Origin: an uncultured Ruminococcus sp.
Lineage (GTDB): Bacteria > Bacillota > Clostridia > Oscillospirales > Acutalibacteraceae
Reading direction: 5' to 3'
NCBI GenBank assembly: GCA_902785425.1
Contig: CACZYP010000010.1
Location: 1 to 64,000, forward strand
Length of the DNA: 64,000 nt
This document shows positions 25,928-34,819 of the stretch, piece after piece (position 1 is the stretch's first letter; the number at the start of each line of letters is the position of its first letter). The position numbers and the translations under genes are program-made. Under the pieces are notes generated by a model that was not told the origin of the DNA, did no database searches, and worked only from the letters and a program-made list of their open reading frames with translations.

Positions 25928-27306
25928 TTAACAAGCCCCAGTGAACCGAGCAGCAGAATGAACAGCAAAACGGGCGCCACTACCTTTATCATGCCGATAT
26001 AAAGATACTTTCTGCCGAACTTCTCGCCGTTTTTCGTTGCTTCTTCTATTACTGTCTTCGGCTTTACTATCCAGCCGATGAGAATACATGTGCCGACCGC
26101 AACAACAGGCATAAAGATATTGTTGCTCACGTAGTCCATAATGTCGAGGATCTGCGCTGAGGCGCCGTTCGGGAGCTGCATCTCAAAGTAGAATACATTG
26201 TAGCCGAGGCAGATAACAACGCCGATAACAAAAGCTGCAATGGTTTCTATGATAGTCGCCTTTTTTCTTGACCAGCCGAATGCGTCCATAAGGCTTGCAA
26301 CTACCGTTTCAAGCACCGACATCGAGCTTGTGAGCGCCGCAAGCAGCACCATGAAGAAGAATATGCAGCCTATAACGCTGCCGGCAACGCCCATCTGAGC
26401 GAACACCTTTGTAAGCGCAATGAACATAAGTCCGGGACCCGAATTCTGCATACCCTCTTCTCCGAGGAACACGAATACGGCAGGGATTATCATAACGCCT
26501 GCAAGGAACGCAACAAGCGTATCGAAGAATTCTATCTGGTTTACAGATTTCATAAGATTTGCGTCGTCCTTGAAGTAAGAGCCATACGTTACCATGATAC
26601 CCATAGCGACGCTGATACTGTAGAAAAGCTGCCCCATAGCGTCAAGCACGACGATGAATATATCGTGAGCGGTCATGCCGGAGAAGTTAGGTATAATGTA
26701 GATCTTCAAGCCGTCAAGACCCGTTCTGCCCTCGCTGCCCTTGATGGTGAGCGAGAAGACCGCAATTGCAATAACGAACAGAAGAAGCACGGGCATAAGC
26801 ACTTTTGAAATAGACTCAATACCCTTATTTACGCCTCTGTAGATGATAGCAGCGGTAGCCGCAAGAAAGATGAGATCGAAAACGATGGGCTGCCAGTAGC
26901 CTGTTATAAAGCCCGTAAAGTAGCCGTCGGAGGCTGTCGCAGCGCCGCTTCCTGTAAGGAACGCCGTAAAGTATTTGAGCACCCAGCCGCCGATAATGCA
27001 GTAATAAGGCAGTATCATAAACGGAACGATACTTGCACACACGCCGACCCAGCTAAAGCGCTTGTCGAGCTTACCGTAAGCCGTCATAGCAGCCTGCTTC
27101 GTCTTTCTTCCGATAGACACCTCGGAGACGATGAGCGTAAAGCCGAACGTCAGAGCGAGAACGATGTAGATAACAAGGAATGCCCCTCCCCCGTCCTTTG
27201 CGGCAAGATACGGAAAGCGCCAGATATTGCCAAGACCGACTGCGCTTCCTGCCGCCGCCAGAACGAACCCAATAGAACTGGAGAACGAACTGCGTTTTTC
27301 ATTCAT
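25924..27306 (-). CDS. Na+-dependent amino acid symporter (NSS/SNF family)
   Basis: A 460-residue secondary transporter with about 12 helices of the neurotransmitter:sodium symporter family (bacterial MhsT/LeuT relatives). AAAGSAVGLGNIWRFPYLA near residues 17-35 forms the sodium and substrate site in helix 1. The helix 6 region (VVLDAMGQLFYSISVAMG) is also typical. Substrate is probably a hydrophobic or aromatic amino acid, but this cannot be read from sequence. First in an operon with azlC and azlD. Confidence 0.92.
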   Translation of the reverse strand: MNEKRSSFSSSIGFVLAAAGSAVGLGNIWRFPYLAAKDGGGAFLVIYIVLALTFGFTLIVSEVSIGRKTKQAAMTAYGKLDKRFSWVGVCASIVPFMILPYYCIIGGWVLKYFTAFLTGSGAATASDGYFTGFITGYWQPIVFDLIFLAATAAIIYRGVNKGIESISKVLMPVLLLFVIAIAVFSLTIKGSEGRTGLDGLKIYIIPNFSGMTAHDIFIVVLDAMGQLFYSISVAMGIMVTYGSYFKDDANLMKSVNQIEFFDTLVAFLAGVMIIPAVFVFLGEEGMQNSGPGLMFIALTKVFAQMGVAGSVIGCIFFFMVLLAALTSSMSVLETVVASLMDAFGWSRKKATIIETIAAFVIGVVICLGYNVFYFEMQLPNGASAQILDIMDYVSNNIFMPVVAVGTCILIGWIVKPKTVIEEATKNGEKFGRKYLYIGMIKVVAPVLLFILLLGSLGLVK

Positions 27307-27346
27307 AAAAAAATCCCCCTTGATAAGTAATTAACAAACTTTTTCT

Positions 27347-27375
27347 ATTGTAACACAGTTCGGGGAGATTTTCAA
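27347..27375 (-). promoter_or_regulatory. Promoter of the symporter-azl operon
   Basis: TTGAAA (27375-27370), 17 bp, TACAAT (27352-27347) preceded by TGT, an extended -10. It is about 40 nt before the symporter start. Confidence 0.75.
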
Positions 27376-27438
27376 TGAATAATTGAAATTTATCAGGGGT
27401 TTAAAACGGTAATTCAGTAACGCTCGCCGGACTCTTCT

Positions 27439-27546
27439 TAATTGACAATTGACAATGGATAATGGACAATTGCGGAAGCGGCTGCGCCGCTTGATTTTAT
27501 AAATGTGAAATGATGAGTTGGTGCACTCACTTCGTTCGCTGACAGA
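27439..27546. repeat. Family 1 repeat after the lipid operon
   Basis: Left edge AATTGACAATTGACAATGG, then GAAGCGGCTGCGCCGCTT palindrome and CACTCACTTCGTTCGCTGAC. The rest of the 357-bp gap between the symporter and AMP-ligase genes (27547-27663) is AT-rich and shows nothing else. Confidence 0.8.
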
Positions 27547-27663
27547 AGGATGAAAACTTCCAATTAGGATATCTCCAATTTGATTAAAACATCTTTCATT
27601 TTCATAATTGTATACTGTTCGTCATTTGAATAAACAAATACACTGATACAAATATTAAAATGT

Positions 27664-29094
27664 TTATTTCAGAAGCAAAGAAGGATCTATTATATTATAC
27701 CGACCTATCCTCTCATACTTTGGCACAGTAAGATTAAAGCTCTCTATCAGTTCATCCCACGCAATAAATGCACTGCTGTAAATATCGGCTGTAAGCAGAT
27801 CGTCTCTTACATAGAGCTTTACGGAGCGGATAGATGAGTCTGTCTGTTTGAGCTTTTGTGAAAGAGCGTTTGAAGAAACGTTTTCACCGTTCGGAAGAAC
27901 GAGCATTGAGTCTTTTCTGCCCTTTACATAAACATGCTTATTCTTTATGCAGCCTATATCGCCTGTTTTGAAATAGCCGTTGCTGTCAAAAGCTGCTTTT
28001 GTTGCGTTCTCGTCGTTATAGTAGCCGACAAACACATTATCGCCCTTTACTATCAGCTCTCCGAATCCGTTTTCATCGGCGTCGATCACCTTTACGTCAA
28101 GCTCTTCAAACAGAGTTCCAACACTGTCAAGGACTTCATCATTCGGATAATCTATGCTGAAAGCCGACGCTGTTTCCGAAAGAGCGTATGCGTTCATAAG
28201 ATACAAGCCATCTTTAATGTACCTTTTTCTCAATTCCAACGGGAGAGCCGCTCCGCCGCAGAACAAATACTTCATTTTGCCGCCTAACAGCTTATCAAGC
28301 GGGATCAACATTTGATCCGATGCTTCGCAGAATCTCATATACACGATCGGAACGCCCGAAAAAACAGTAGGCTGTACTGCGCTCATCTCCTGCGCCATAG
28401 TCTTTATGCTTTCCGCAAGATAGACCCTAAAGCCAAACACAAGAGAGTAAATGAAATTATAGATCGAGCCGTAAGTGTGACTCAGCGGCAGGAACAAATA
28501 GCAAACATCACTTTCATTGAGCGGCACTCTGCGGCCGAGCGCTTTCCGGCCCGAAAAGATATTCTTTATCGAAAGCAGAACAGCTTTCGGGAATGATGTC
28601 GAGCCGCTTGTAAGAACGATCTTTGCAGGCTCTTCATCGGATTTAACAGGCAAAGAAAACAGCTCTTCCGTTTTTTCCTTTCCCTGTAACAGACACGAAT
28701 CAAACTCTATTTCGATAGAGATAAAAGTGATCTGAGGGAAAATGCTTTTTGCCTTTTCTATCATTTCATCGTATATCTCGGAGTAGAACAGGCACGCCAC
28801 ATCACATTTTTTGAGAGCATAAACAAGATCGTCATACTTCCAGTCCTTTGAAAGCCCTACGCTCACGCCGACATAGTTCATAACAGAAACATCAGCTATC
28901 ATCCACTCAATGCTGTTAGGGCTGAATATGCCTATATTCTTCCCCTTAAAACCGCTGCTGCAAAGATACGCTCCGAGGTAATTCACCTTTTCGATAAAGC
29001 TTCCGAATGTCTCCGTTTTGCCCGACTGATGAAGATAATCACGGTCACGCCATTTTGAATAAGAGCTGTGTAAGAATGTATCAAGTGTATTCAT
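27664..29094 (-). CDS. Acyl-activating AMP-forming ligase
   Basis: A 476-residue ANL-superfamily enzyme. Motifs: LTSGSTSFPKAVLLS near residue 161 (P-loop), YALSETASAF near 300, GYFKTGDIG near 373 and YVKGRKDSML near 386. The C-terminal lobe is short and its usual catalytic Lys motif is not clear; the end reads VPKYERIGRYNII. It probably activates a fatty acid to acyl-AMP and then acyl-CoA or acyl-ACP. It is last in an eight-gene lipid operon and 16 nt after a GNAT that could use the activated acyl group. Confidence 0.82.
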   Translation of the reverse strand: MNTLDTFLHSSYSKWRDRDYLHQSGKTETFGSFIEKVNYLGAYLCSSGFKGKNIGIFSPNSIEWMIADVSVMNYVGVSVGLSKDWKYDDLVYALKKCDVACLFYSEIYDEMIEKAKSIFPQITFISIEIEFDSCLLQGKEKTEELFSLPVKSDEEPAKIVLTSGSTSFPKAVLLSIKNIFSGRKALGRRVPLNESDVCYLFLPLSHTYGSIYNFIYSLVFGFRVYLAESIKTMAQEMSAVQPTVFSGVPIVYMRFCEASDQMLIPLDKLLGGKMKYLFCGGAALPLELRKRYIKDGLYLMNAYALSETASAFSIDYPNDEVLDSVGTLFEELDVKVIDADENGFGELIVKGDNVFVGYYNDENATKAAFDSNGYFKTGDIGCIKNKHVYVKGRKDSMLVLPNGENVSSNALSQKLKQTDSSIRSVKLYVRDDLLTADIYSSAFIAWDELIESFNLTVPKYERIGRYNIIDPSLLLK

Positions 29095-29110
29095 TATTAT
29101 CCTCCTGTCT

Positions 29111-30175
29111 TTATATCATGCGTTCAAGAAGCACGTATTCGTAAACGTCGGTCACATCATCGGAAGCGTACTTCTGAGTAGGTTTGCCGTCTCTTGCAAG
29201 CGCACCTATGCTCGGCAGCTTGTTCTTTTCAAGCTCCTGCATAATGCTGTAAACAAGAGCTTTTCCGAGGCCCTTGTGCTCGGGGCGAACGCCCATGTAC
29301 AGCATAACGTACTGCTTCGGCGACTTCTTTATCTTCGTAATTTTCGGAAGGCTCAACAGATTCAGATGATACACCGAATTTGAATAATCGGGGATACTTA
29401 TGTAGAACCCCACCGCTTTATCTTTGTAATAGGCGATCTTCGTCATGCTCATATTCATAATTAGCTTATAACTGCCGTATATCTCCCGGAAATCCTCGAT
29501 AGACAACGCTTTGAATATCGGAAAATCGCTGTAAAGCTCCATTATCATATGATAGACCTCATCTATCACCTTATCGAAATTATCAGCCGTAGGGCTTTCA
29601 ATGCGATAGCCGCTATCGGTAAAAGCTTTGAATCGGTCTTCATACTTTGCATTTTTATAGCTTTCGTCTATTGCACGGAAATGATTCGACGTATAATGCT
29701 CGGAAACGGAAAAACCGTTATCAGTAAACTGCTTCAAGTAATACGGCTTGTTGTACGGCTCGCCCGTATACGGCGGCACGTCGAACAGATTTATTTTCAG
29801 CCTGTATTTCTGCCAGAAAGAACCGTCCACAGGGCCGACTATCTTTTTGTATCCCTTGCTTTTGCAAAATGACACCGCTTCATCAAACAGATATTTCGCC
29901 GCTTTATCGTCGTCTATACACTCATAGAAGCCGAAATACGCCGTATTATCGCCTTTATATGTCGTCACGGCAAATCTCCCGACTGCTTTATCGTTATCAT
30001 CATAAATAAGAAACTTGTCAAGCTCAAAGTATTTTGAAAGCGTATGAGTACCCGTCAGGAATTTCTTCATGGAATCGGGATCTTCCATATTATCCTGCGC
30101 TGAATAAAGCTTCTTCGGAAGCGAGATAAAATCCCTGACGTACTTTTTCTCTTCATCAATTTTTACTGACTTCAT
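29111..30175 (-). CDS. YghO-like GNAT acyltransferase
   Basis: A 354-residue protein with two GNAT-like halves. The N-terminal pattern (VRDFISLPKKLY, FGFYECIDDDKAAKYLFDEA, KKIVGPVDGSFWQKYR, PYYLKQFTDNGF) matches the YghO family. That family includes the bacterial ceramide synthase of Caulobacter, which N-acylates a sphingoid base. The C-terminal half has the acetyl-CoA-type loop in VRPEHKGLGKALV. Set between an acyl ligase and lipid enzymes, it is a likely acyl transferase to an amine or alcohol on a lipid precursor. That role is inferred; the substrate is not known, and no serine palmitoyltransferase gene is in the window. Confidence 0.72.
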   Translation of the reverse strand: MKSVKIDEEKKYVRDFISLPKKLYSAQDNMEDPDSMKKFLTGTHTLSKYFELDKFLIYDDNDKAVGRFAVTTYKGDNTAYFGFYECIDDDKAAKYLFDEAVSFCKSKGYKKIVGPVDGSFWQKYRLKINLFDVPPYTGEPYNKPYYLKQFTDNGFSVSEHYTSNHFRAIDESYKNAKYEDRFKAFTDSGYRIESPTADNFDKVIDEVYHMIMELYSDFPIFKALSIEDFREIYGSYKLIMNMSMTKIAYYKDKAVGFYISIPDYSNSVYHLNLLSLPKITKIKKSPKQYVMLYMGVRPEHKGLGKALVYSIMQELEKNKLPSIGALARDGKPTQKYASDDVTDVYEYVLLERMI

Positions 30176-30180
30176 TAATC

Positions 30181-32439
30181 TTATTCCTCCCGCAATACAT
30201 CGATAATACCGCTGCTGCCGTCCATTCGTATGTGATCGCCGCTTCTGATCGTATCGGTCAACCCCTCCACTCCGACTATCGACGGGATCTTCAACTCTCT
30301 TGAAATGATCGCCGTGTGCGACAGCAGAGAGCCTTTTTCGGATATAACTCCTTTAGCGGCCGCAAGCAGGAACACCCAGCCGGGATCGGTCATTTTCGCT
30401 ATGAGTATCTTTCCTCTGATATCATCGGCGGAAGCAGCATCGGTTATAACGCAGGCTTCGCCCTCGGCAGTTCCGAAAGAACACGGCGTACCGCTTAATC
30501 TGTTTTTGGAAGCTTTCTTCTTGTACAAGTTCACGCTGCCGTGATTCTTGTCGAACTCCTCTTTTTCAAATATAAGCCTTGTATACGCAGGAAGATGAGC
30601 AAATAATCCATACTGTTCTTTTCTATGTTCTATAAGCTCCTTTGCATTATCCGGAACATTGAATGCTTCGTCAACCCTCAGATAGAATATATCCCGTGCC
30701 GATCCTATCTGTCCTTTCTCTGCAGCGATCTTTCCGGCAGCCAAAAAGATCTGCCGCACTATACCATAAGCTCTGCTTCTGTTCAAGCGGGATATTTCTC
30801 TGTTTTTTATCCCGAGCGCCGCTCTTCTGCGCAATATGGAAGTAACAGCATCTTCTTTTCTGACGTTTGCCACACCGTGCTCCGTTAACTGTGAATGAAG
30901 CCTTTCAAGCTGTTCTTTGTCTGCACGGTAAAACTCTATCCTTTCGTCAAAAAGTCCGGGAGATGTTCGGAACGTTCTGCTTTCAAGCTTCAGCTCTTCA
31001 AGCGCACGGTCACCGAATGATCTTATATAATCATTTTTGGCTTTTCGGTATTCGCTGTCCGACATATCGTCTTTTCGGCAAGCGATATCTATAAGCTCTT
31101 TCATCGGCTTCATGCTCTCGATATCAGAGATACCGGAAATATATTCATTGATCTGATCTTCCGTTTTGCCGAGCTTTTTCAGCCTGCTTTTAAGAAACCC
31201 CGTAAAGATAAATGCGTACATATCATTGATAAGCGTAACGTCCCAGACGCTGAAAAGCTTTTCTTTTATCTCGTTAAAGATCGCACAAAGCTCCTGTGCA
31301 GACATCGACTCATTGAAACGATCGTAAAAATCATCATTGACGGCTTTGAAGTCTTTTTCAAGCTTTATCATATTTTTCGGAACATTGACAAGCTCCGAAA
31401 CAAAATGAATGTAAGACATCGCCCTTACAAACGGCGGTATCACAACATCTTCTCCCGTGTAGCTCTTCGCTTTTACACCGAGCATTTCCTGCCATACGGG
31501 GATTATCTTTCCGCTGAAAGGAAGGAACTTCAAAGCGGCATACCAGTTGCTTATCTTGTAGTAAAGCCTGCCGTTTGCATCGCCGACCATATTGTTGTAA
31601 ATATCCCGCTTCTGATCTATTACCTTTTCATTGCGGACTACTCTCCTGCAAACGCCTCTGAACACGCCCGAATATACCATATGTACAAATGAGATCGTCA
31701 GCGGCAGCGATACGCCGGGGTAGCTTTCAACGATGTTGCTGTTATCGAGCACAAGCGGAGACTCTCCGCTGAGCGTAGTGATCTTTCTTGCCTGCAATAT
31801 GTAGATCACACCGTTTTCAACAGCAAATTCTATATCAAGATAATCACCGAGCACGCTTTTGATCTTTCCGGAAACATCTATAAGCTTTTCTATAAGCTCG
31901 TTTGATAGCAGGTCTTCTTTTCCGGCATAGTAATACAGCTTATCCGTCGTGCTGTAGTAATACGTAGACGTCTCCGTTTTTTCCGAAACAACGCCTTCGC
32001 CCAAGCCTCTGCCGGCCGTTATGACTGTTTCGTTGAGCAGCCCCTGCGGATTAGACGTAAACATAACGCCCGAAAGCTCCGCATTCACCATTCGCTGAAT
32101 AATAACATCCATGCAAAGCCCGTCAAGGCGAACGCCGTTTTCCAAAGCGTATTCCTTTATGTTCCGATCGCCAAGAGAATCAAAGCAAAGCTTGATTTTT
32201 TCTTTAAGATCAGCTCTTTTAACGTTGAGAAAAGTTGTGAACTGTCCTGCAAAGCTTGTGTCGTCGCTGTCTTCGGCAGATGCCGAGCTTCTTACTGCAA
32301 AGAGGTCTGTAGCTTCGTTTTCAAGCACGGAAAGCTTTGACAGATCATCATTATCCGAACACACTACAGAAAACTCGGGAACATTTATCCCGGCATTTTT
32401 CAGTTTCTCAAGATTTATCGCTTTTTGTCCTGTCATCAT
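30181..32439 (-). CDS. PEP-synthase-like phosphotransferase 1
   Basis: A 752-residue protein built like PEP synthase and rifampin phosphotransferase. An ATP-grasp domain comes first (AVRSSASAEDSDDTSFAGQF about 49-68, GVMFTSNPQG, TAGRGLGEGVVSEKTE). The middle, about 240-650, is not conserved with PEP synthase. The C-terminal swivelling domain has the phospho-His in SLLSHTAIISREL near 705. The PEP/pyruvate barrel is absent, so like rifampin phosphotransferase it should move a phosphate from ATP, through His, to some other acceptor. In this operon the acceptor is probably a lipid alcohol or headgroup precursor. ATG overlaps the UbiA gene stop. Confidence 0.8.
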   Translation of the reverse strand: MMTGQKAINLEKLKNAGINVPEFSVVCSDNDDLSKLSVLENEATDLFAVRSSASAEDSDDTSFAGQFTTFLNVKRADLKEKIKLCFDSLGDRNIKEYALENGVRLDGLCMDVIIQRMVNAELSGVMFTSNPQGLLNETVITAGRGLGEGVVSEKTETSTYYYSTTDKLYYYAGKEDLLSNELIEKLIDVSGKIKSVLGDYLDIEFAVENGVIYILQARKITTLSGESPLVLDNSNIVESYPGVSLPLTISFVHMVYSGVFRGVCRRVVRNEKVIDQKRDIYNNMVGDANGRLYYKISNWYAALKFLPFSGKIIPVWQEMLGVKAKSYTGEDVVIPPFVRAMSYIHFVSELVNVPKNMIKLEKDFKAVNDDFYDRFNESMSAQELCAIFNEIKEKLFSVWDVTLINDMYAFIFTGFLKSRLKKLGKTEDQINEYISGISDIESMKPMKELIDIACRKDDMSDSEYRKAKNDYIRSFGDRALEELKLESRTFRTSPGLFDERIEFYRADKEQLERLHSQLTEHGVANVRKEDAVTSILRRRAALGIKNREISRLNRSRAYGIVRQIFLAAGKIAAEKGQIGSARDIFYLRVDEAFNVPDNAKELIEHRKEQYGLFAHLPAYTRLIFEKEEFDKNHGSVNLYKKKASKNRLSGTPCSFGTAEGEACVITDAASADDIRGKILIAKMTDPGWVFLLAAAKGVISEKGSLLSHTAIISRELKIPSIVGVEGLTDTIRSGDHIRMDGSSGIIDVLREE

Positions 32440-33335
32440 ATCTTACCAAATATCAAGAATGCAACTATCGTCAGCAGCATCGTTGATTCCTGCAAATACG
32501 TATAGCGCTCGACTTTATCCACTATAACAAACTTCTCGGGATCTTTCATAAACTCGATGAACTTCCATGTCATCCATGAAACGAGCAGGAAAAGAACCGC
32601 TACCGATATCTTGTTCAGTCTGTAGACAAGAATAAAGTTTGTTATGATATCGACTATCGTAAGTATCATTACAAAGCGTGTCGATTTTTTGTAGCCGAAC
32701 AGCTTTGAGTAAGTAGTATAATCGTTTTCGTCTTTGGGCGCCTTTATCTTGCGTGATACCTCCCAGATAAGCGCAGGGAAATAGAGCGTCCAGAGTGCCA
32801 TACACGTTGTCAGCGTTACGGCAGGGATATCATACTTTATGACTGTAAATGAGATTATGTAAAGATTCACTATCATCTGAACGGGGTTATGCGTCACGAG
32901 CGCAAGCGGCAGGCTCGGCTGTATCTTCGCCCTTTGAAAGAACCACTTGCTCATGAGATAGCCGTAAATGTAAAGGATCACAAAGAAGAGCAGGTTGTTC
33001 ATAAAAACAACGTTCAGCACAAGCGTTATCGCCTGAACGATCGTACAAACGATCATAACATCTTTTTTGTAAACTCTTCCGCTCGGCAAAGGTCTGTCGG
33101 GGAACAGTTTTTTGTCTGTTTCAAAATCCTTGAGATCATCTGCGATACGAAGCCACATCAAAAATGCAAAAACAGTGAACGCTCCTACGAACTCCTGTAT
33201 GCCGAGGTTAAACTTCGTAACGCCCTCGTTAAGCAGAACGATAAAATGTATCTCTCCGAAAATAATAAGCCCCAGCAAAAGGCGTGGCAGTATCGGATAT
33301 CTTTCTTTAAAGTAAACGTGCAGTCTTTTAAGCAT
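32436..33335 (-). CDS. UbiA-family membrane prenyltransferase
   Basis: A 299-residue membrane protein with about eight helices. The first Asp-rich motif, DDLKDFETDKKLFPDRPL (near residues 67-84), and a weaker second, KDENDYTTYSKLFGYKKS (near 201-218), are those of the UbiA superfamily, which transfers prenyl chains from diphosphates. Archaeal members make digeranylgeranylglyceryl phosphate; others make quinones or chlorophyll. No quinone gene is nearby, and neighbours make phospholipid headgroups, so a lipid substrate is inferred. Start overlaps the decarboxylase gene by 8 nt; stop overlaps the next gene. Confidence 0.83.
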   Translation of the reverse strand: MLKRLHVYFKERYPILPRLLLGLIIFGEIHFIVLLNEGVTKFNLGIQEFVGAFTVFAFLMWLRIADDLKDFETDKKLFPDRPLPSGRVYKKDVMIVCTIVQAITLVLNVVFMNNLLFFVILYIYGYLMSKWFFQRAKIQPSLPLALVTHNPVQMIVNLYIISFTVIKYDIPAVTLTTCMALWTLYFPALIWEVSRKIKAPKDENDYTTYSKLFGYKKSTRFVMILTIVDIITNFILVYRLNKISVAVLFLLVSWMTWKFIEFMKDPEKFVIVDKVERYTYLQESTMLLTIVAFLIFGKI

Positions 33336-34194
33336 CTTTCTTCCTTCCTATTCTTTCTCCGTATTTTACTATCGTTTCAGTGCCTTCTTTGCTCTGCTCA
33401 AGTATATCGCTGTCTATCTCGGCTTTATCCTTTTTAATAAGCAGCACTATAGTTGAGCCGCCCGGCTCAAAGTACCCTTTTTCATCGCCTTTTGAAAACG
33501 ACGAAAGCCCCTTGTTCACTATCCTTCCGACAAGCAATGCGCCTACCTCTATCTGAACGATCTTTCCGAACTGTTCCGTTTCACAAACAGTTACACTTCT
33601 TGTGTTCTCTTTGTAGATCTTATAGTCTTTCGAGATCGAGCTTACCGTGTGAAGCTTTCCCCTGATGCGGTAATCATCTGCCGTTTTGCCGTTATCTATA
33701 AAGCAGTAGCGGTGGTAATCGTCCATACACAGCCTGAACACAAGGCAGACTCCGCCCGAAAATTCGGAAAGGTCCGTCTTGCCGCCGACAAGCTCGCTCA
33801 ATGTGTAGACACTGCCTTTTATCAAAACTTTCAGATCATCTGTGATATCATACACAAGCAGCTTTGAATCGGCAGGCGATATCAAAGAATCAGGCTTCAT
33901 ATCTACATTCAGCGCTTCATCACGGCGTTTTCTTGTAAAGAAGTCGTTAAAGGAATCAAAGTCATTCTTTTCATATTCATTCAGGTCTATATCATACTTC
34001 TCAATAAACGGCGCTATCTTTTTCTTTGAAAAAGGCAGGCTGTTGTAAAAGCCGTACAGCCTTGACGCAGCAGGAGACACAACAAGCTTTAAAAGCACCC
34101 TGCCGGGCGTAGTGCCGTAAAGAAATTCAAGCTTACCCTGACCGTACTGTTCGGTCTCTATGTATTCATTTTTATGCCTGTCATAGATCTTCAT
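33328..34194 (-). CDS. psd: Phosphatidylserine decarboxylase proenzyme
   Basis: A 288-residue proenzyme that turns phosphatidylserine, or an analogue, into the ethanolamine lipid. Self-cleavage at GGST (in FEPGGSTIVLLI, about residue 248) would make the pyruvoyl group. Other family parts: SPADSKLLVYD (about 103), VCLVFRLCMDDYHRYCFID with conserved His (about 147-165) and VGALLVGRIVN. It is 13 nt after the phosphatidylserine synthase gene. The two are the standard route to phosphatidylethanolamine, but here they share an operon with an unusual set. Confidence 0.92.
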   Translation of the reverse strand: MKIYDRHKNEYIETEQYGQGKLEFLYGTTPGRVLLKLVVSPAASRLYGFYNSLPFSKKKIAPFIEKYDIDLNEYEKNDFDSFNDFFTRKRRDEALNVDMKPDSLISPADSKLLVYDITDDLKVLIKGSVYTLSELVGGKTDLSEFSGGVCLVFRLCMDDYHRYCFIDNGKTADDYRIRGKLHTVSSISKDYKIYKENTRSVTVCETEQFGKIVQIEVGALLVGRIVNKGLSSFSKGDEKGYFEPGGSTIVLLIKKDKAEIDSDILEQSKEGTETIVKYGERIGRKKDA

Positions 34195-34207
34195 TCAGGA
34201 TTCTCCT

Positions 34208-34819
34208 TCAGACTGCAAATAAATATACGCCAAGCAGCGCTATAGCCGCTGCGCCGAAAAATACGTAAGCAGCGCCACGAGGTTTTACGACCTTTACTTT
34301 CAGTATCTCAAGCAGCGAAACAACTGCAACAGAAACCGTCATGATAATTGTAAAGACCTCCGGCTTAACAAAGCAGCGAGCAAGAAAAACGATAGAAAAG
34401 ATCAATGCGCAGTACGTAACGGGCAGACCTATATAGTGCTTTACAGCCTTTTCCGTGTCTGCCGTTATAACATTAAAGTATCCGAGACGTGCAACGCCGC
34501 ACAAAGCAAACGCCGCAAATATTGCCATATGATAAAGCTTATCCATTCCCGCTGCGGTGAAAATCGCTATAGGCAGAGCAATAAAGCTTACAACATCTAC
34601 CAGTGAATCTATCTGTATACCGAAGCTTTTTTCTTCTTCAGTACGCTTTATCTTTCTTGCCACAGAACCGTCAAAAAGATCGGCGACACCTGCAATTATC
34701 AGGCATATAACAGCATATTTAAGGTCTGCTCCCGAAGCCGAGATACAAATCCCGAAAACAGCGGCAGCCATGCCGATATACGTCAGGATAACAGACTTGT
34801 TCCACATTCCGACTATCAT
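34208..34819 (-). CDS. pssA: CDP-alcohol phosphatidyltransferase (phosphatidylserine synthase type)
   Basis: A 203-residue membrane enzyme that exchanges CMP of a CDP-lipid for serine. The CDP-alcohol motif starts DGSVARKI near residue 46 and ends FGIQIDSLVDVVSF near 62-75; the gap between Arg and Gly is 11 residues, as in phosphatidylserine and archaetidylserine synthases. It has about six helices. The start overlaps the end of the previous gene (ATGA). The decarboxylase comes next, supporting serine as the headgroup. Confidence 0.9.
   Translation of the reverse strand: MIVGMWNKSVILTYIGMAAAVFGICISASGADLKYAVICLIIAGVADLFDGSVARKIKRTEEEKSFGIQIDSLVDVVSFIALPIAIFTAAGMDKLYHMAIFAAFALCGVARLGYFNVITADTEKAVKHYIGLPVTYCALIFSIVFLARCFVKPEVFTIIMTVSVAVVSLLEILKVKVVKPRGAAYVFFGAAAIALLGVYLFAV

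Noticed and set aside
30181..32439. Assignment as pyruvate phosphate dikinase or PEP synthase
   Set aside because: The PEP/pyruvate-binding barrel is absent; only ATP-grasp and phospho-His domains are present.
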